Both the position numbers and the translations under genes were made by a program. Under the pieces are notes generated by a model that saw nothing but the letters and a program-made list of their open reading frames with translations, was not told the origin of the DNA and did no database searches. 29,354 nt of DNA from a virus, in the IMG/VR virus record IMGVR_UViG_3300006753_000040, positions 1 to 29,354 of that record, one strand, 5' to 3'. Shown here in pieces: positions 1-7,017 of the stretch. Position 1 is the stretch's first letter, and each line of letters starts with the position of its first letter.

Positions 1-426
1 CAATGCAGTGACAACACGCACTGCGGAGGTAAAGCTAGACCCTGTAAAAGTACCACCAATATTCAGAGCAGCATTGGCAGATACCGCACCAATGCCAACG
101 TTATTAGTGCCACCGTCTACATACAGAATGGTGTCGTCACCGTCACCAATGAGTACGTCCCCCGTAGAGCTTCCAGCGGTGAGGGTCAGGTTGCCCGTCG
201 AGGTGCTGATGGTCTGCGCCCCGGTAAACGTCAGGTCGCCATCAAGGGTCAGCGTTGACCCGTCGATGACCAGGCTGGTGCCGTTGTGGTACAGGGTCGC
301 GTCCTGCTCCGTGCCCAATTCCAGCTTCTGGTTGTCGAGCAGGTTGAACCCCTGGTTCACCGAGGACAGATAGCGCGAACCGTTGTTGTACCACGCTGGA
401 GCGCGAATGATTGGTCCTTCTGACAT
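1..426 (-). CDS. Fibre-like structural protein, N-terminal part (runs off the window)
   Basis: An open frame of 142 codons starts at the ATG complementary to 424-426 and reaches base 1 without a stop, so the gene is cut by the window edge. The start is preceded on the minus strand by a weak purine stretch (TTGAGGTGATTTG). The protein opens with MSEGPIIRAPAWYNNGSRYL, then becomes rich in Thr, Ser, Gly and Asp with short beta-strand-like repeats (STSTGNLTLTAGSSTGDVLI, then VGIGAVSANAALNIGG). Such repeats are typical of phage fibre and appendage proteins that often end in a chaperone or receptor-binding domain; no such domain is visible because the C-terminus is missing. It is the last visible gene of the leftward structural unit. 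I infer a tail or head fibre; a different repetitive virion protein is possible. Confidence 0.7.
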   Translation of the reverse strand, partial: MSEGPIIRAPAWYNNGSRYLSSVNQGFNLLDNQKLELGTEQDATLYHNGTSLVIDGSTLTLDGDLTFTGAQTISTSTGNLTLTAGSSTGDVLIGDGDDTILYVDGGTNNVGIGAVSANAALNIGGTFTGSSFTSAVRVVTAL

Positions 427-435
427 CAAATCACC

Positions 436-735
436 TCAACCGGAGACATCCGTGTAGTATTCTACATCGACCGCAGAATCCGTCGCTGTTTGCTCAATGC
501 CCTTCCACTTGTCGCATTCGTCCCGCGAGTTCAGCATGATTCGATCCCCCACGTTGGCCTGCTTCCCTGCCGTTGCAGTGGGGTCCGTGCCGTCCGTGGT
601 GTAGACCAGCGGTGCCGTGCGGACGTATAACTCCGCACACATCGCCGTCGTCGGGACGGTAAGGGTCACTACAGCGGCGGCAACGGCTAGGCCAAATTGT
701 GCCCCGCCAGCGGTTGACCTGGATCGTACTCCCAT
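436..735 (-). CDS. Small virion-like protein of unknown function (99 aa)
   Basis: This 99-residue protein begins MGVRSRSTAGGAQFGLAVAA. A Gly/Ala-rich hydrophobic stretch (about residues 10-35) is followed by a region with many Thr and Asp residues (TTDGTDPTATAGKQANVGDR) and then LNSRDECDKW. From memory, short proteins with this pattern (GGAQFGL near the N-terminus, a TxDGTxPT segment, then LNSRDE) recur in structural clusters of uncultured phages, but I cannot name a function. The ATG is preceded by TAGGAG with a 6-base spacer. The gene sits 9 bases after the zinc-binding protein gene and just upstream of the fibre-like gene, in the same direction, so it is probably a small head or tail component. 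The hydrophobic stretch could also be read as a weak membrane segment. Confidence 0.65.
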   Translation of the reverse strand: MGVRSRSTAGGAQFGLAVAAAVVTLTVPTTAMCAELYVRTAPLVYTTDGTDPTATAGKQANVGDRIMLNSRDECDKWKGIEQTATDSAVDVEYYTDVSG

Positions 736-744
736 CGGCTGCTC

Positions 745-1512
745 CTAACTGGCTTTCGCCGTCTCCTGGTCGTTATCGGGTGCGGTCATCTGCTCCATCA
801 CTTCAGCCAGGACTTCCGCCCTGAGCTTGTCCACGTCCACCTGGGGAGCGAGCGACGCCGTCTGGCGCATCGTGACCCAGATGCCGTACTCCCGTGGGTG
901 CTTGGAACTGGCGTGCATGAGCATCTGCTGCTCGGACAGGAAGCCGGTCGGCTGCCCGTCTCGTGTGCCGCCGTCCCGTGGACAATTACCCTGCATCTCT
1001 CCGAGTTGCGAGCACAGGCACCGGATTTCGCCGTACCAGTTGGTCTTAACCGGCACGTCCTCGTACCTGGAGTAGTAGAAGCGGACAACGTCCTGCGACC
1101 CGCAGGCCGAGCAGAACGTGGTGATGAACCCGTTTGCCTGACAGTCGTTGCAATGCTTCTTCCGCAGATAGCGGCTGATGCTTGGGTTGCTCCCGCCCGC
1201 CTGGTAAGCGATGGGCACCTCGGACGGTACGCCGTCCCAGTTGAACAGAGACACGGAGGTCGGCCTGGCAAGGTAGTTGCCCAGGTCCGCCCGCTGCTTG
1301 CGCCCCTTGCGAAGCTCGTCTCCGTACCCAGAGGGCACCAACGTGACCATGCCTGCCTCGCTGGCGTACTGCGCCCCGCGATCTCTCTCCTTGGTGTCCA
1401 GAACGTCTGTGGACATCTCCTCGGTTGCAAACTCCGACTCCATATGGGCCAACTGCGGGTCTGCCACCGCTTCAGCTACTGGAGCAGTCGCTGCGGGTTT
1501 ATCCTCTGCCAT
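745..1512 (-). CDS. Zinc-ribbon protein in the structural cluster (255 aa)
   Basis: The start has a good ribosome binding site (AGGAG, 6 bases before the ATG). Residues 1-45 are acidic and Ala-rich. Residues 119-140 hold two CxxC knuckles (C121/C124 and C134/C137) separated by nine residues, which looks like a zinc ribbon. C165, C167 and C177 follow and could make a second site with H200 or H205. The C-terminal 35 residues (LAPQVDVDKLRAEVLAEVME) look helical. I do not recognise the family. The place between the glycan-enzyme region and the fibre suggests a virion or assembly role, but a metal-binding protein of this size is unusual there and nucleic-acid binding is possible. The start overlaps the end of the upstream 155-aa gene by 14 bases, suggesting coupled translation. 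Confidence 0.75.
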   Translation of the reverse strand: MAEDKPAATAPVAEAVADPQLAHMESEFATEEMSTDVLDTKERDRGAQYASEAGMVTLVPSGYGDELRKGRKQRADLGNYLARPTSVSLFNWDGVPSEVPIAYQAGGSNPSISRYLRKKHCNDCQANGFITTFCSACGSQDVVRFYYSRYEDVPVKTNWYGEIRCLCSQLGEMQGNCPRDGGTRDGQPTGFLSEQQMLMHASSKHPREYGIWVTMRQTASLAPQVDVDKLRAEVLAEVMEQMTAPDNDQETAKAS

Positions 1513-1966
1513 TTCGGACTCCTATCACTTGTAACTTCCCGTTCGGTCCTTCCACCGCCACCGCCGTGGGCACCAGAAGCGCCCGACGCTGCCGTGGCGT
1601 CTGCTTCGGCAACTGGTATCCCTTCTGCTGCCACTCCACCGCCGCTTCGATAGCCGCCCCATGCCGCTCCCGTGTGCGGTTGATCTTCTGCTGGATTTCC
1701 GGCATACGGTCCGGCTTTGTCGCCGCTGCGTTGCGCTCTACCGCTTCCTCCAGGTAGTCCGCCAGCTCGTCGCGACTCGTCTCCATGCCGCCCAGGAAGA
1801 ACGTCCCTGCACTCGGCCCCTTCAGCGGCACCGCAAGCGGTCGCCGAGACCGAACGACGGTGTTCTGGTCCCGCCCAACATGCCATTCGGTAAGCACGTC
1901 TCCCACGACATGTTGCATGATGGGCTTCTCGTTGCCCGCATGGGGAGCCTTGATGCTGAACTCCAT
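1499..1966 (-). CDS. Unknown phage protein (155 aa)
   Basis: The protein begins MEFSIKAPHAGNEKPIMQHV. A basic, beta-rich first third (DVLTEWHVGRDQNTVVRSRR) is followed by a helical, charged middle (residues about 60-105, ELADYLEEAVERNAAATK and PEIQQKINRTRERHG) and a short basic tail. The start codon overlaps the stop of the upstream 71-aa gene by one base (TAATG), typical of translational coupling. I do not recognise the family. It lies in the leftward structural unit downstream of the glycosyltransferase-kinase-methyltransferase gene, and a head-tail connector or small assembly factor is possible but unproven. Confidence 0.7.
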   Translation of the reverse strand: MEFSIKAPHAGNEKPIMQHVVGDVLTEWHVGRDQNTVVRSRRPLAVPLKGPSAGTFFLGGMETSRDELADYLEEAVERNAAATKPDRMPEIQQKINRTRERHGAAIEAAVEWQQKGYQLPKQTPRQRRALLVPTAVAVEGPNGKLQVIGVRNGRG

Positions 1967-2181
1967 TACTTGGGCGCTTCTCCAAAGAACACCGGCTCGC
2001 CCTCTGCATCCCGTTTAGCCAGCATGTCCTTCACGCTGCTGCCGCGCACGAGTTGAGCACGGCCTTCGGCGTCGTACAGGGTGACCGACGCGTATTCGGT
2101 AGACTTGCGGGCAATCTCGTCCGTTGACCCTGCGCGCTCCGCCCAACTCGCGTATGTGTCGCCTTCTTCTGCTCTAGGCAT
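1966..2181 (-). CDS. Small acidic protein (71 aa)
   Basis: This is a 71-residue charged protein (MPRAEEGDTYASWAERAGST) with no recognisable domain. AAGGAG lies 7 bases before its ATG. The ATG lies inside the last codons of the upstream 728-aa gene (8-base overlap), and the stop overlaps the next ATG by one base, so this is a tightly packed, probably translationally coupled gene. Residues 30-55 (YASVTLYDAEGRAQLVRGSS) could form a small beta sheet. Function unknown. Confidence 0.65.
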   Translation of the reverse strand: MPRAEEGDTYASWAERAGSTDEIARKSTEYASVTLYDAEGRAQLVRGSSVKDMLAKRDAEGEPVFFGEAPK

Positions 2182-4360
2182 GAGCCGTCTCCTTCACTTT
2201 GCTGGTCAGTTTGAACAGGTTGCGGCCCCGTTCCGAACGGGCGATGCGCTCCACGCCGAACCCCATGTCGTACAGTTGTGCCGCTGTTAAGTTAGCGTCC
2301 TCCCAGTAGACCACGGGGACGGTCTTGAGAAAGTCCAGCAAGGGCCGTTTCCCCGCTTTCAGGTGCTGCCATACGGAGAGGCAGAAGGCCACGTCAAACT
2401 CCCCCTCTGGGAGAGTGGCGTTCATGTCCATCTCTTGGCAGTTCCCGTCCAACTCTGGATGCAGGATACGTGCCGATTCCACTATGGCTTTGTCTCGGTC
2501 CACGGCCAGGACAGACTCGGCACCTTCCTTCAACGACCGTGCAGAGAAGTACCCCAGGTTGCAGCCTATGTCCAGGACGCGCTTCCCTGCCACGTCGGGC
2601 TTCATCCAAGACCATCGCTCGTCGCAGTCCCGCTCCCCAACCCCGTCGATCTGCTGATAAGGCACGTCTGGCTTCGACGTGGACTTGTTGGCGTCAAACG
2701 GCAGGTTGTGAACGTAGGTCACGACGCGGTGAAAGCCCCGTGTGGCGATTCCAGAAGCCATGACGGGGACTGCGTAAGGCAGAGCGTCCGGGTGAAGCGG
2801 GTCGTAGTCGCAGAGAGCGGCCAGTTCGGGGTCAAGCCCCGTCTGGATGAAGTCGAAGTCGAAGATGATCGGCTCTCCGTCCTTGACCAGGATGTTCTTC
2901 GAGATGAGATCGCAGTGCGCCACCCCGCCCTTATGGAGATGGGCGAGTCCCGCCTGTATCCCCTGGAGAATCCTGTCCCCATCCTCGTCCGTGAAGTCCT
3001 TCATCTGGTCCAGGGGCACCAGCTTTTCGGTGTCGAACCAGTAGCGCCCGTCATCGTCCGTCCCCTCTCTCAGGATTTGGATGACGTTGGGATGCGGACC
3101 CAGGGCACGGACGGCTGCGTTCTGCTCCCGTTCGTCCTGCGTCGAGCCTCCCATGTCGTACTTCCGCACCACCTCGCAGCCAAGCTCCTCAACATAGCCA
3201 AGGTCTTCGATGAACTTGGTGTCGTGTCCGCCGTTGCGAACTGAGCCTTTAAGCTGCACCCGACTTTCCTTGAACTTCTGCTCCAACTCCACGTCGGCGA
3301 TAAGCGGCTTCCAGTGTTTGTTGTAAACGTCCTTCCAATGGTGGGGCTTGACCACCATCTGGCAGCAGGCCGAATGGTTCGCCCGTGCTTCGGGACTCAT
3401 GGCGTAGCAGTTCTCTAGCTGCTCCACATAGCCCTGCACGTCCAGAAGCGCGTTCTCCTCGTGCCATGTGACCGGCGGCACCATAGCGCCCAGGCCGTCC
3501 ATTCCCATGATTTCGGCGATCTCCGGCCTCTCCGTGGTGAGAACGGGCGTGCCGCACGCCATTGCCTCCAGCGCGGGGAGGAGCGCCTTGCCAGGGACGA
3601 TATGCACCTGGGACGTGGCGTACATTGCCGCCATCACGGGGTCTGTATACCCCATGTGGTAGGAGTAGGCGTCGGGGAACCGCAGACGGTCTATGGGCAG
3701 GCCCAACTTCAAGGCGTAGCCCTGGAGGTCGAGCGGCTGCGCTCCGTCCGTGTGGAGGTACGTGAAAACGTCCTCGTGGCGGGCCATAAAGACAGCAAGC
3801 GCCTCAAGCATACGCTTCCAGTGCGGGTCGTGAGGCCCAGCAGCGGTAATGAAGAAGGCGTCCTCCGGAACCTGAAGAGGCAAACGGAAGGCTTTCTTCG
3901 CATGCGCTGGGATTTCGCTAGTGAAGGCTGACCGGACACCCAGGGGGAACAGCCGTGGCAGCACCCCGCGAACCTCTAGCTGCTCCATCTCGTAGGGGTT
4001 GGTGGCAATGATTTGGGTCGACTTCCGCATGACCTTGCGTTCCACATCGCCAGGATGCCAGGCGATCCAGGTGAAGTCGGAGCCACCGTACTGCCGGTTG
4101 AACCCCGCGTCGCCTCTAGTGATGACGACAGGGGAGCCGGTAAAGGCTACATGGTGCTTGATGATGTCGTTGCCGAGGTTGTCGTCCCCAGGCAAGACTT
4201 CGATCCCCTCCCAGTCCAAATGACCGCCGTCGGAGAAACCCTTGGTGGGCACCCAGTACACGGTGTGGAGATCGTCACGAAGGCGACGGGCCAACTCCCC
4301 CATCTGGAGGGCATTGGCCGTCGGAAGCCACGGCGCGTCTGCCGCTAGGATAATACGCAT
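2174..4360 (-). CDS. Three-domain glycosyltransferase - kinase - methyltransferase
   Basis: A single intact frame of 728 codons joins three enzymes. Residues 1-355 resemble a GT4-type (GT-B fold) glycosyltransferase: a Rossmann-like start (MRIILAADAPWLPTANALQM) and the nucleotide-sugar signature around 261-283, LPALEAMACGTPVLTTERPE, with E265 and G270. Residues about 375-510 resemble a eukaryotic-like small-molecule kinase: possible Lys at 400 (VVRK), possible helix-C Glu at 412, catalytic loop H482-C-D484-L-I-S-K-N489 and D501-F-D503 in place of DFG. HxDLxxxNIL followed by DFD is the pattern of Kdo/WaaP-type sugar kinases. Residues about 580-715 resemble a class I SAM methyltransferase: VLDIGCNLGYFS at 595-606, acidic D621 and FDVAFCLSVWQHL at 655-667. 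Kinase plus methyltransferase is also the make-up of WbdD, which caps O-antigen with methyl phosphate, but there the order is methyltransferase first. It follows the capsid genes, so it may modify virion or host glycans; substrate unknown. The ribosome binding site is weak, and a strong hairpin lies 21 bases upstream. Confidence 0.9.
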   Translation of the reverse strand: MRIILAADAPWLPTANALQMGELARRLRDDLHTVYWVPTKGFSDGGHLDWEGIEVLPGDDNLGNDIIKHHVAFTGSPVVITRGDAGFNRQYGGSDFTWIAWHPGDVERKVMRKSTQIIATNPYEMEQLEVRGVLPRLFPLGVRSAFTSEIPAHAKKAFRLPLQVPEDAFFITAAGPHDPHWKRMLEALAVFMARHEDVFTYLHTDGAQPLDLQGYALKLGLPIDRLRFPDAYSYHMGYTDPVMAAMYATSQVHIVPGKALLPALEAMACGTPVLTTERPEIAEIMGMDGLGAMVPPVTWHEENALLDVQGYVEQLENCYAMSPEARANHSACCQMVVKPHHWKDVYNKHWKPLIADVELEQKFKESRVQLKGSVRNGGHDTKFIEDLGYVEELGCEVVRKYDMGGSTQDEREQNAAVRALGPHPNVIQILREGTDDDGRYWFDTEKLVPLDQMKDFTDEDGDRILQGIQAGLAHLHKGGVAHCDLISKNILVKDGEPIIFDFDFIQTGLDPELAALCDYDPLHPDALPYAVPVMASGIATRGFHRVVTYVHNLPFDANKSTSKPDVPYQQIDGVGERDCDERWSWMKPDVAGKRVLDIGCNLGYFSARSLKEGAESVLAVDRDKAIVESARILHPELDGNCQEMDMNATLPEGEFDVAFCLSVWQHLKAGKRPLLDFLKTVPVVYWEDANLTAAQLYDMGFGVERIARSERGRNLFKLTSKVKETAHA

Positions 4361-4380
4361 TTCACACTCACTTTGCGTAG

Positions 4381-4421
4381 CTCCTGGGCGAACCCCGAAA
4401 GACCCGCCCAGGAGACTTTTT
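4381..4421 (+). terminator. Strong hairpin with T-run on the plus strand, inside the leftward unit
   Basis: CTCCTGGGCG (4381-4390) pairs perfectly over 10 bp with CGCCCAGGAG (4405-4414). On the plus strand the stem is followed by ACTTTTTC, the form of a rho-independent terminator for rightward transcription. On the minus strand, the direction of all genes here, the T-run lies before the hairpin as an A-run, so it would not be a classic terminator. It occupies the 76-base gap between the 170-aa gene and the glycosyltransferase fusion. It could block antisense transcripts, protect the capsid mRNA 3' end or lower translation of the downstream enzyme. Confidence 0.6.
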
Positions 4422-4436
4422 CATTTAAGAAGCTAC

Positions 4437-4949
4437 CTACGAGGCTTCATGTCCGATGATGTAGTCCATCTGAAGGTGGACTTCGAAGATGCGGCTGGTG
4501 TCGGTCGCGCCGTAGTTGCGCACGTGCACCATCGCCACGTCTCCGGCGAGGAACTTCCTCCGGGCCGCCGTCTTGTTGGTCAGGGTGTACATGCTCTTCT
4601 CCCCCGACGTTCCCGGCAAGCGCCAGTTCAGCCCGCCACCCGTGGACGAGTTCTGAGCGCCGGTTCGGGCAGCCATCCTGAGCGCCGTGGCGTAGGTCGC
4701 GGTCGTGTCGGCGGTGGCATGCTTCCAGATGGAGACTTCGTCAATCCCTGTGTTGGTCGTCGCCTCCATTGCGGCGTTAACCCCCCCGACCAGGTGCCGG
4801 TCGACGTTCGCGTAAGCTCCCACCAACTGGGCCGCGAACGGGGCCTTCCACACCGGACGGTGCAGCGAGTTGGTGTCTGTGGCCGTCTCGAAGTGGAGAC
4901 GGATGTCTCGGAAGACGGTGTATGGAGCCAGTCGTGCGTTGAATCCCAT
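4437..4949 (-). CDS. Probable head or virion protein next to the capsid gene (170 aa)
   Basis: The protein starts MGFNARLAPYTVFRDIRLHF and is mixed alpha/beta with many Thr and Asn residues, without membrane or signal segments. AAGGAA lies 6 bases before the ATG. It follows the major capsid gene by about 100 bases in the same direction, the usual place for a decoration protein or head-completion protein. I cannot match a known family from sequence alone. The C-terminal half (MVHVRNYGATDTSRIFEVHL) is beta-rich, which fits a capsid-surface or connector protein. Confidence 0.75.
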   Translation of the reverse strand: MGFNARLAPYTVFRDIRLHFETATDTNSLHRPVWKAPFAAQLVGAYANVDRHLVGGVNAAMEATTNTGIDEVSIWKHATADTTATYATALRMAARTGAQNSSTGGGLNWRLPGTSGEKSMYTLTNKTAARRKFLAGDVAMVHVRNYGATDTSRIFEVHLQMDYIIGHEAS

Positions 4950-5023
4950 GAATGTTCCTTTCTTGCCCGCCGTGTCCCATCCCTGGGCCTAACGGGCGTT
5001 ACTCCCTATGGAGCCTACACTTG

Positions 5024-5062
5024 CTCCGATTACGCATCGGAGTCCACGTCACTACGACGTGG
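5024..5062 (-). other. Tandem hairpins at the 3' end of the capsid gene
   Basis: Two adjacent perfect inverted repeats span the capsid stop codon: CCACGTC/GACGTGG (5044-5050 and 5056-5062, 5-base loop) and CTCCGA/TCGGAG (5024-5029 and 5037-5042, 7-base loop). Neither is followed by a T-run on the minus strand, so they are not clear rho-independent terminators. They may stabilise the 3' end of the capsid mRNA, mark a processing site or cause partial termination, so that capsid protein is made in excess over downstream genes. Confidence 0.45.
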
Positions 5063-5930
5063 GTGCGGTTATGTCGGCGTCCCACTCTCTGCCGAAGCCG
5101 TCGTTGAGTTCGCCGTACCCGTAGTCCATGATGAGGTTCATCTCTGTCCACCTGCCCGAAGCGTCGTACTCCGGGTCAAGGTGCTCCGCCTCGAAGATGT
5201 AGATGAGGCCCGCATCCCTGTGAGTGATGCCGTTCCTGACGTTCGTGCTCGAAGTCACCAGGTTGGTTGTGAGGCTCACAGGAACCCCGTCAACGTCGAC
5301 CTTCACCGGCATGGTGCGGCTTCGGAAGTTCTCGGTGGTCTGCTCGCCTGGGAAGGGGGCGTTCGCGGCGAGCGGCCTGCCCTCGGCAGACATGTCGTGC
5401 CAAGTATAAGGGTGGATAACGACGTTGATGCCCGCCAGGTCGGTCTGCGGTTCGCTGTTCGCCCTGATCTGGGCGATACCCGCCCGCATCTGGCCGATGG
5501 TGGCTGCCGAGCCGTCTGCGCCCACGACGTTGCCGAAGCCATCGATCAGGGTGGCGAAGTCTCCTTCGCGCTTCACAATCATGGCGTTCGCCATAATCGC
5601 GCCCAGGTCGCGCATCATGCTGTCCTTGCCGACGGTACGCAGCATCTTCCTCGTGGGAACGACCTGCACGCCAACCTCGGACGCGCTCACCGCGACATTG
5701 CTGTCGGTGACCTGCTGCGCCTGGGCCATGTCAACGCCCTCGGTCAAGCCGTAGGCGGTGACTGTGCCCAACTTGGGGCTGTTGTAGGTATCGTCCTGGC
5801 CGTCGCTCGCCTCCACGGTCTTGAACGCGTCCCCGATGGGGGTCACGGTCTCCTGAAGGGTGAAGCGGACAGCCCCGATGACCTTCTCTTGGATATCGTC
5901 AATCTGGGTGGTTCCGATTCCACCTGCCAT
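5052..5930 (-). CDS. Major capsid protein
   Basis: This 292-residue protein has the features of an HK97-fold capsid subunit. It has an N-terminal helix-like arm (MAGGIGTTQIDDIQEKVIGA), a spine-helix-like stretch around residues 100-125 (MMRDLGAIMANAMIVKREGD), an A-domain region containing INVVIHPYTWHDM, and a beta-rich end with ITHRDAGLIYIFEAEHLDPE and MDYGYGELNDGFGREW. No long N-terminal delta domain is present; a separate scaffold-like gene lies just upstream, which is the usual alternative. TAGGAG stands 8 bases before the ATG, a strong site suited to a highly expressed protein. Length (about 290-350 aa is common) and position right after the scaffold candidate support the call. It would form the icosahedral shell. 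Confidence 0.88.
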   Translation of the reverse strand: MAGGIGTTQIDDIQEKVIGAVRFTLQETVTPIGDAFKTVEASDGQDDTYNSPKLGTVTAYGLTEGVDMAQAQQVTDSNVAVSASEVGVQVVPTRKMLRTVGKDSMMRDLGAIMANAMIVKREGDFATLIDGFGNVVGADGSAATIGQMRAGIAQIRANSEPQTDLAGINVVIHPYTWHDMSAEGRPLAANAPFPGEQTTENFRSRTMPVKVDVDGVPVSLTTNLVTSSTNVRNGITHRDAGLIYIFEAEHLDPEYDASGRWTEMNLIMDYGYGELNDGFGREWDADITAPTS

Positions 5931-5941
5931 AGGTTTTGCTC

Positions 5942-6760
5942 CTAACTAAATCGGCCCGTCGTCATAAGGCCGCGATATTTCTCTCGTATCGATGCCTGCG
6001 TTTTGGCATCGTAGTCGTCGATGTTTGCCATCATGTTGTCGATGTTGTCCCTGGTGATGGCCCCACCACCCGCTGCGCCTGGGCCTGCGCTCATGTCGTC
6101 CACACCGGCCTCTTCCAACGCTTGCGCCACGGCGGCCTTGCTTGCCGCTGCCACGTCCGCCTTGGCCTGTTTACTCGCTGCGCGCAAAGCCACTTTGGCT
6201 GCCCGTACTGCGGCGTTCTCGGCTACTGCAAACTTTTCCCTCGCCTGTGCCAAACGCCCCGCGTTTAGATGCTCGACGCCCTCGTTGTAGATCGAGCGCA
6301 TATCTGCTAGCTCAGGGGCTGCCTGCTTGTCCAGCAGTGCGGTCCCGTCGCCATCGTCCAGCGCATCGTCTATGGCGGCCATCCCATCGTCGTTTATCCG
6401 CCGGGCTATAGTGGCCTGGACACGGGTTGCGTACGGCTCGCGCGCCGCTTCCGCTTCCTCGTCCATCGTGTCTATTTCGCCACTCGCCACTGACTGCAAC
6501 CGTGACCGCATTTCGGCCTCGAACCCATCGAAACGATCATTGAACCCGCCAATGAGGTCTTCGATAGTCTCCTGCCGCGTCATCTGGCCCTGAAGCGCCT
6601 TGAAGTCGTTGGAACCCTTAGTTACTAGGGCTTCCGCCGCCTCCGCACGCTCCTGCCAACTGATCTCCGGTTCCCCTTCGCCCTCCGATGTCTCCGTCTG
6701 CTCGACCTGGTTGGTCGCTTCGGAGCTATCGTCTGGAGCCTGGGTCTCTTCCGATACCAT
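5942..6760 (-). CDS. Capsid scaffold protein
   Basis: This 272-residue protein is very acidic at the N-terminus (EETQAPDDSSEATNQVEQTE) and otherwise almost wholly helical, rich in Ala, Glu, Lys and Asp, with a coiled-coil-like stretch at about 165-220 (LAQAREKFAVAENAAVRAAK). The C-terminus is short and basic (IREKYRGLMTTGRFS), as in scaffolds whose end touches the capsid subunit. It is the gene immediately before the major capsid protein, 11 bases away. AGGAGG lies 5 bases before the ATG. Sequence similarity among scaffolds is weak, so the call rests on composition and place. A promoter and a terminator lie just upstream, suggesting it opens the capsid transcription unit. Confidence 0.8.
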   Translation of the reverse strand: MVSEETQAPDDSSEATNQVEQTETSEGEGEPEISWQERAEAAEALVTKGSNDFKALQGQMTRQETIEDLIGGFNDRFDGFEAEMRSRLQSVASGEIDTMDEEAEAAREPYATRVQATIARRINDDGMAAIDDALDDGDGTALLDKQAAPELADMRSIYNEGVEHLNAGRLAQAREKFAVAENAAVRAAKVALRAASKQAKADVAAASKAAVAQALEEAGVDDMSAGPGAAGGGAITRDNIDNMMANIDDYDAKTQASIREKYRGLMTTGRFS

Positions 6761-6800
6761 GCTTGCCTCCTATCCCGATTCTCCTGACGGGTTATCGGGA

Positions 6801-6830
6801 AATAAAAAAGCCGCCTCGTCACAAGGCGAC
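6801..6830 (-). terminator. Rho-independent terminator after the zinc-ribbon gene
   Basis: On the minus strand GTCGCCTTGTGACGAGGCGGC forms a stem of about seven pairs (GTCGCCT with AGGCGGC, one G-T pair) and is followed directly by TTTTTTATTT. This is a standard intrinsic terminator. It ends the unit that begins at TerL, about 13 kb upstream, and stands between the candidate capsid promoter and the scaffold start codon. Confidence 0.8.
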
Positions 6831-6853
6831 TTCTGCGCACAGTGGGCCTATTC

Positions 6854-6893
6854 AATTGTACAGAGTATTACACGGCAACCGTCAGGGTGTCAA
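6854..6893 (-). promoter_or_regulatory. Candidate promoter for the scaffold-capsid unit
   Basis: On the minus strand a perfect TTGACA (6888-6893) is followed after 17 bases by TAATAC (6865-6870), or after 18 bases by AATACT. A second -10-like box TACAAT lies at 6854-6859, the same hexamer as in two other promoter candidates in this window. The -35 lies inside the last codons of the small zinc-ribbon gene. The terminator at 6801-6830 falls between this promoter and the scaffold gene, so transcripts from here would meet it at once. Read by eye only. Confidence 0.4.
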
Positions 6894-7017
6894 CCGGCTT
6901 TCGGCGATCAACCATGAATTCTATCTTGCAGTTCCGACACCAAAACCAACCCCTGCCGATGATGTGCTCGGCGTACTTCTTGTTGCACTCAGGACACCTT
7001 ACAGGCTGGCATTTCAT
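6868..7017 (-). CDS. Small C4 zinc ribbon, Com-like (49 aa)
   Basis: The chosen start is the ATG at 7015-7017, whose first bases overlap the stop of the 2014-aa gene (ATGA). A longer frame to 7122 exists, but its first 35 residues are low-complexity and shadow the upstream gene. The 49-aa protein begins MKCQPVRCPECNKKYAEHII and continues WFWCRNCKIEFM, giving a C4 site of C8, C11, C27 and C30. This looks like the Com family of phage zinc ribbons; Mu Com is a translational activator of the adjacent mom gene. Whether this one regulates translation is inference only. Confidence 0.7.
   Translation of the reverse strand: MKCQPVRCPECNKKYAEHIIGRGWFWCRNCKIEFMVDRRKPVDTLTVAV

Noticed and set aside
898-1653. 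251-codon rightward open frame opposite the zinc-ribbon gene
   Set aside because: It spans the boundary of two leftward genes and shows only composition-driven sequence.
2363-3244. 293-codon rightward open frame opposite the fusion enzyme
   Set aside because: The opposite strand carries kinase and methyltransferase motifs in frame, so this is a shadow.
4242-5945. 567-codon rightward open frame opposite the capsid genes
   Set aside because: It lies antisense to the major capsid protein and its neighbours, has no ribosome site or domain, and has the Arg/His/Val-rich composition typical of a reverse-strand shadow in GC-rich DNA.
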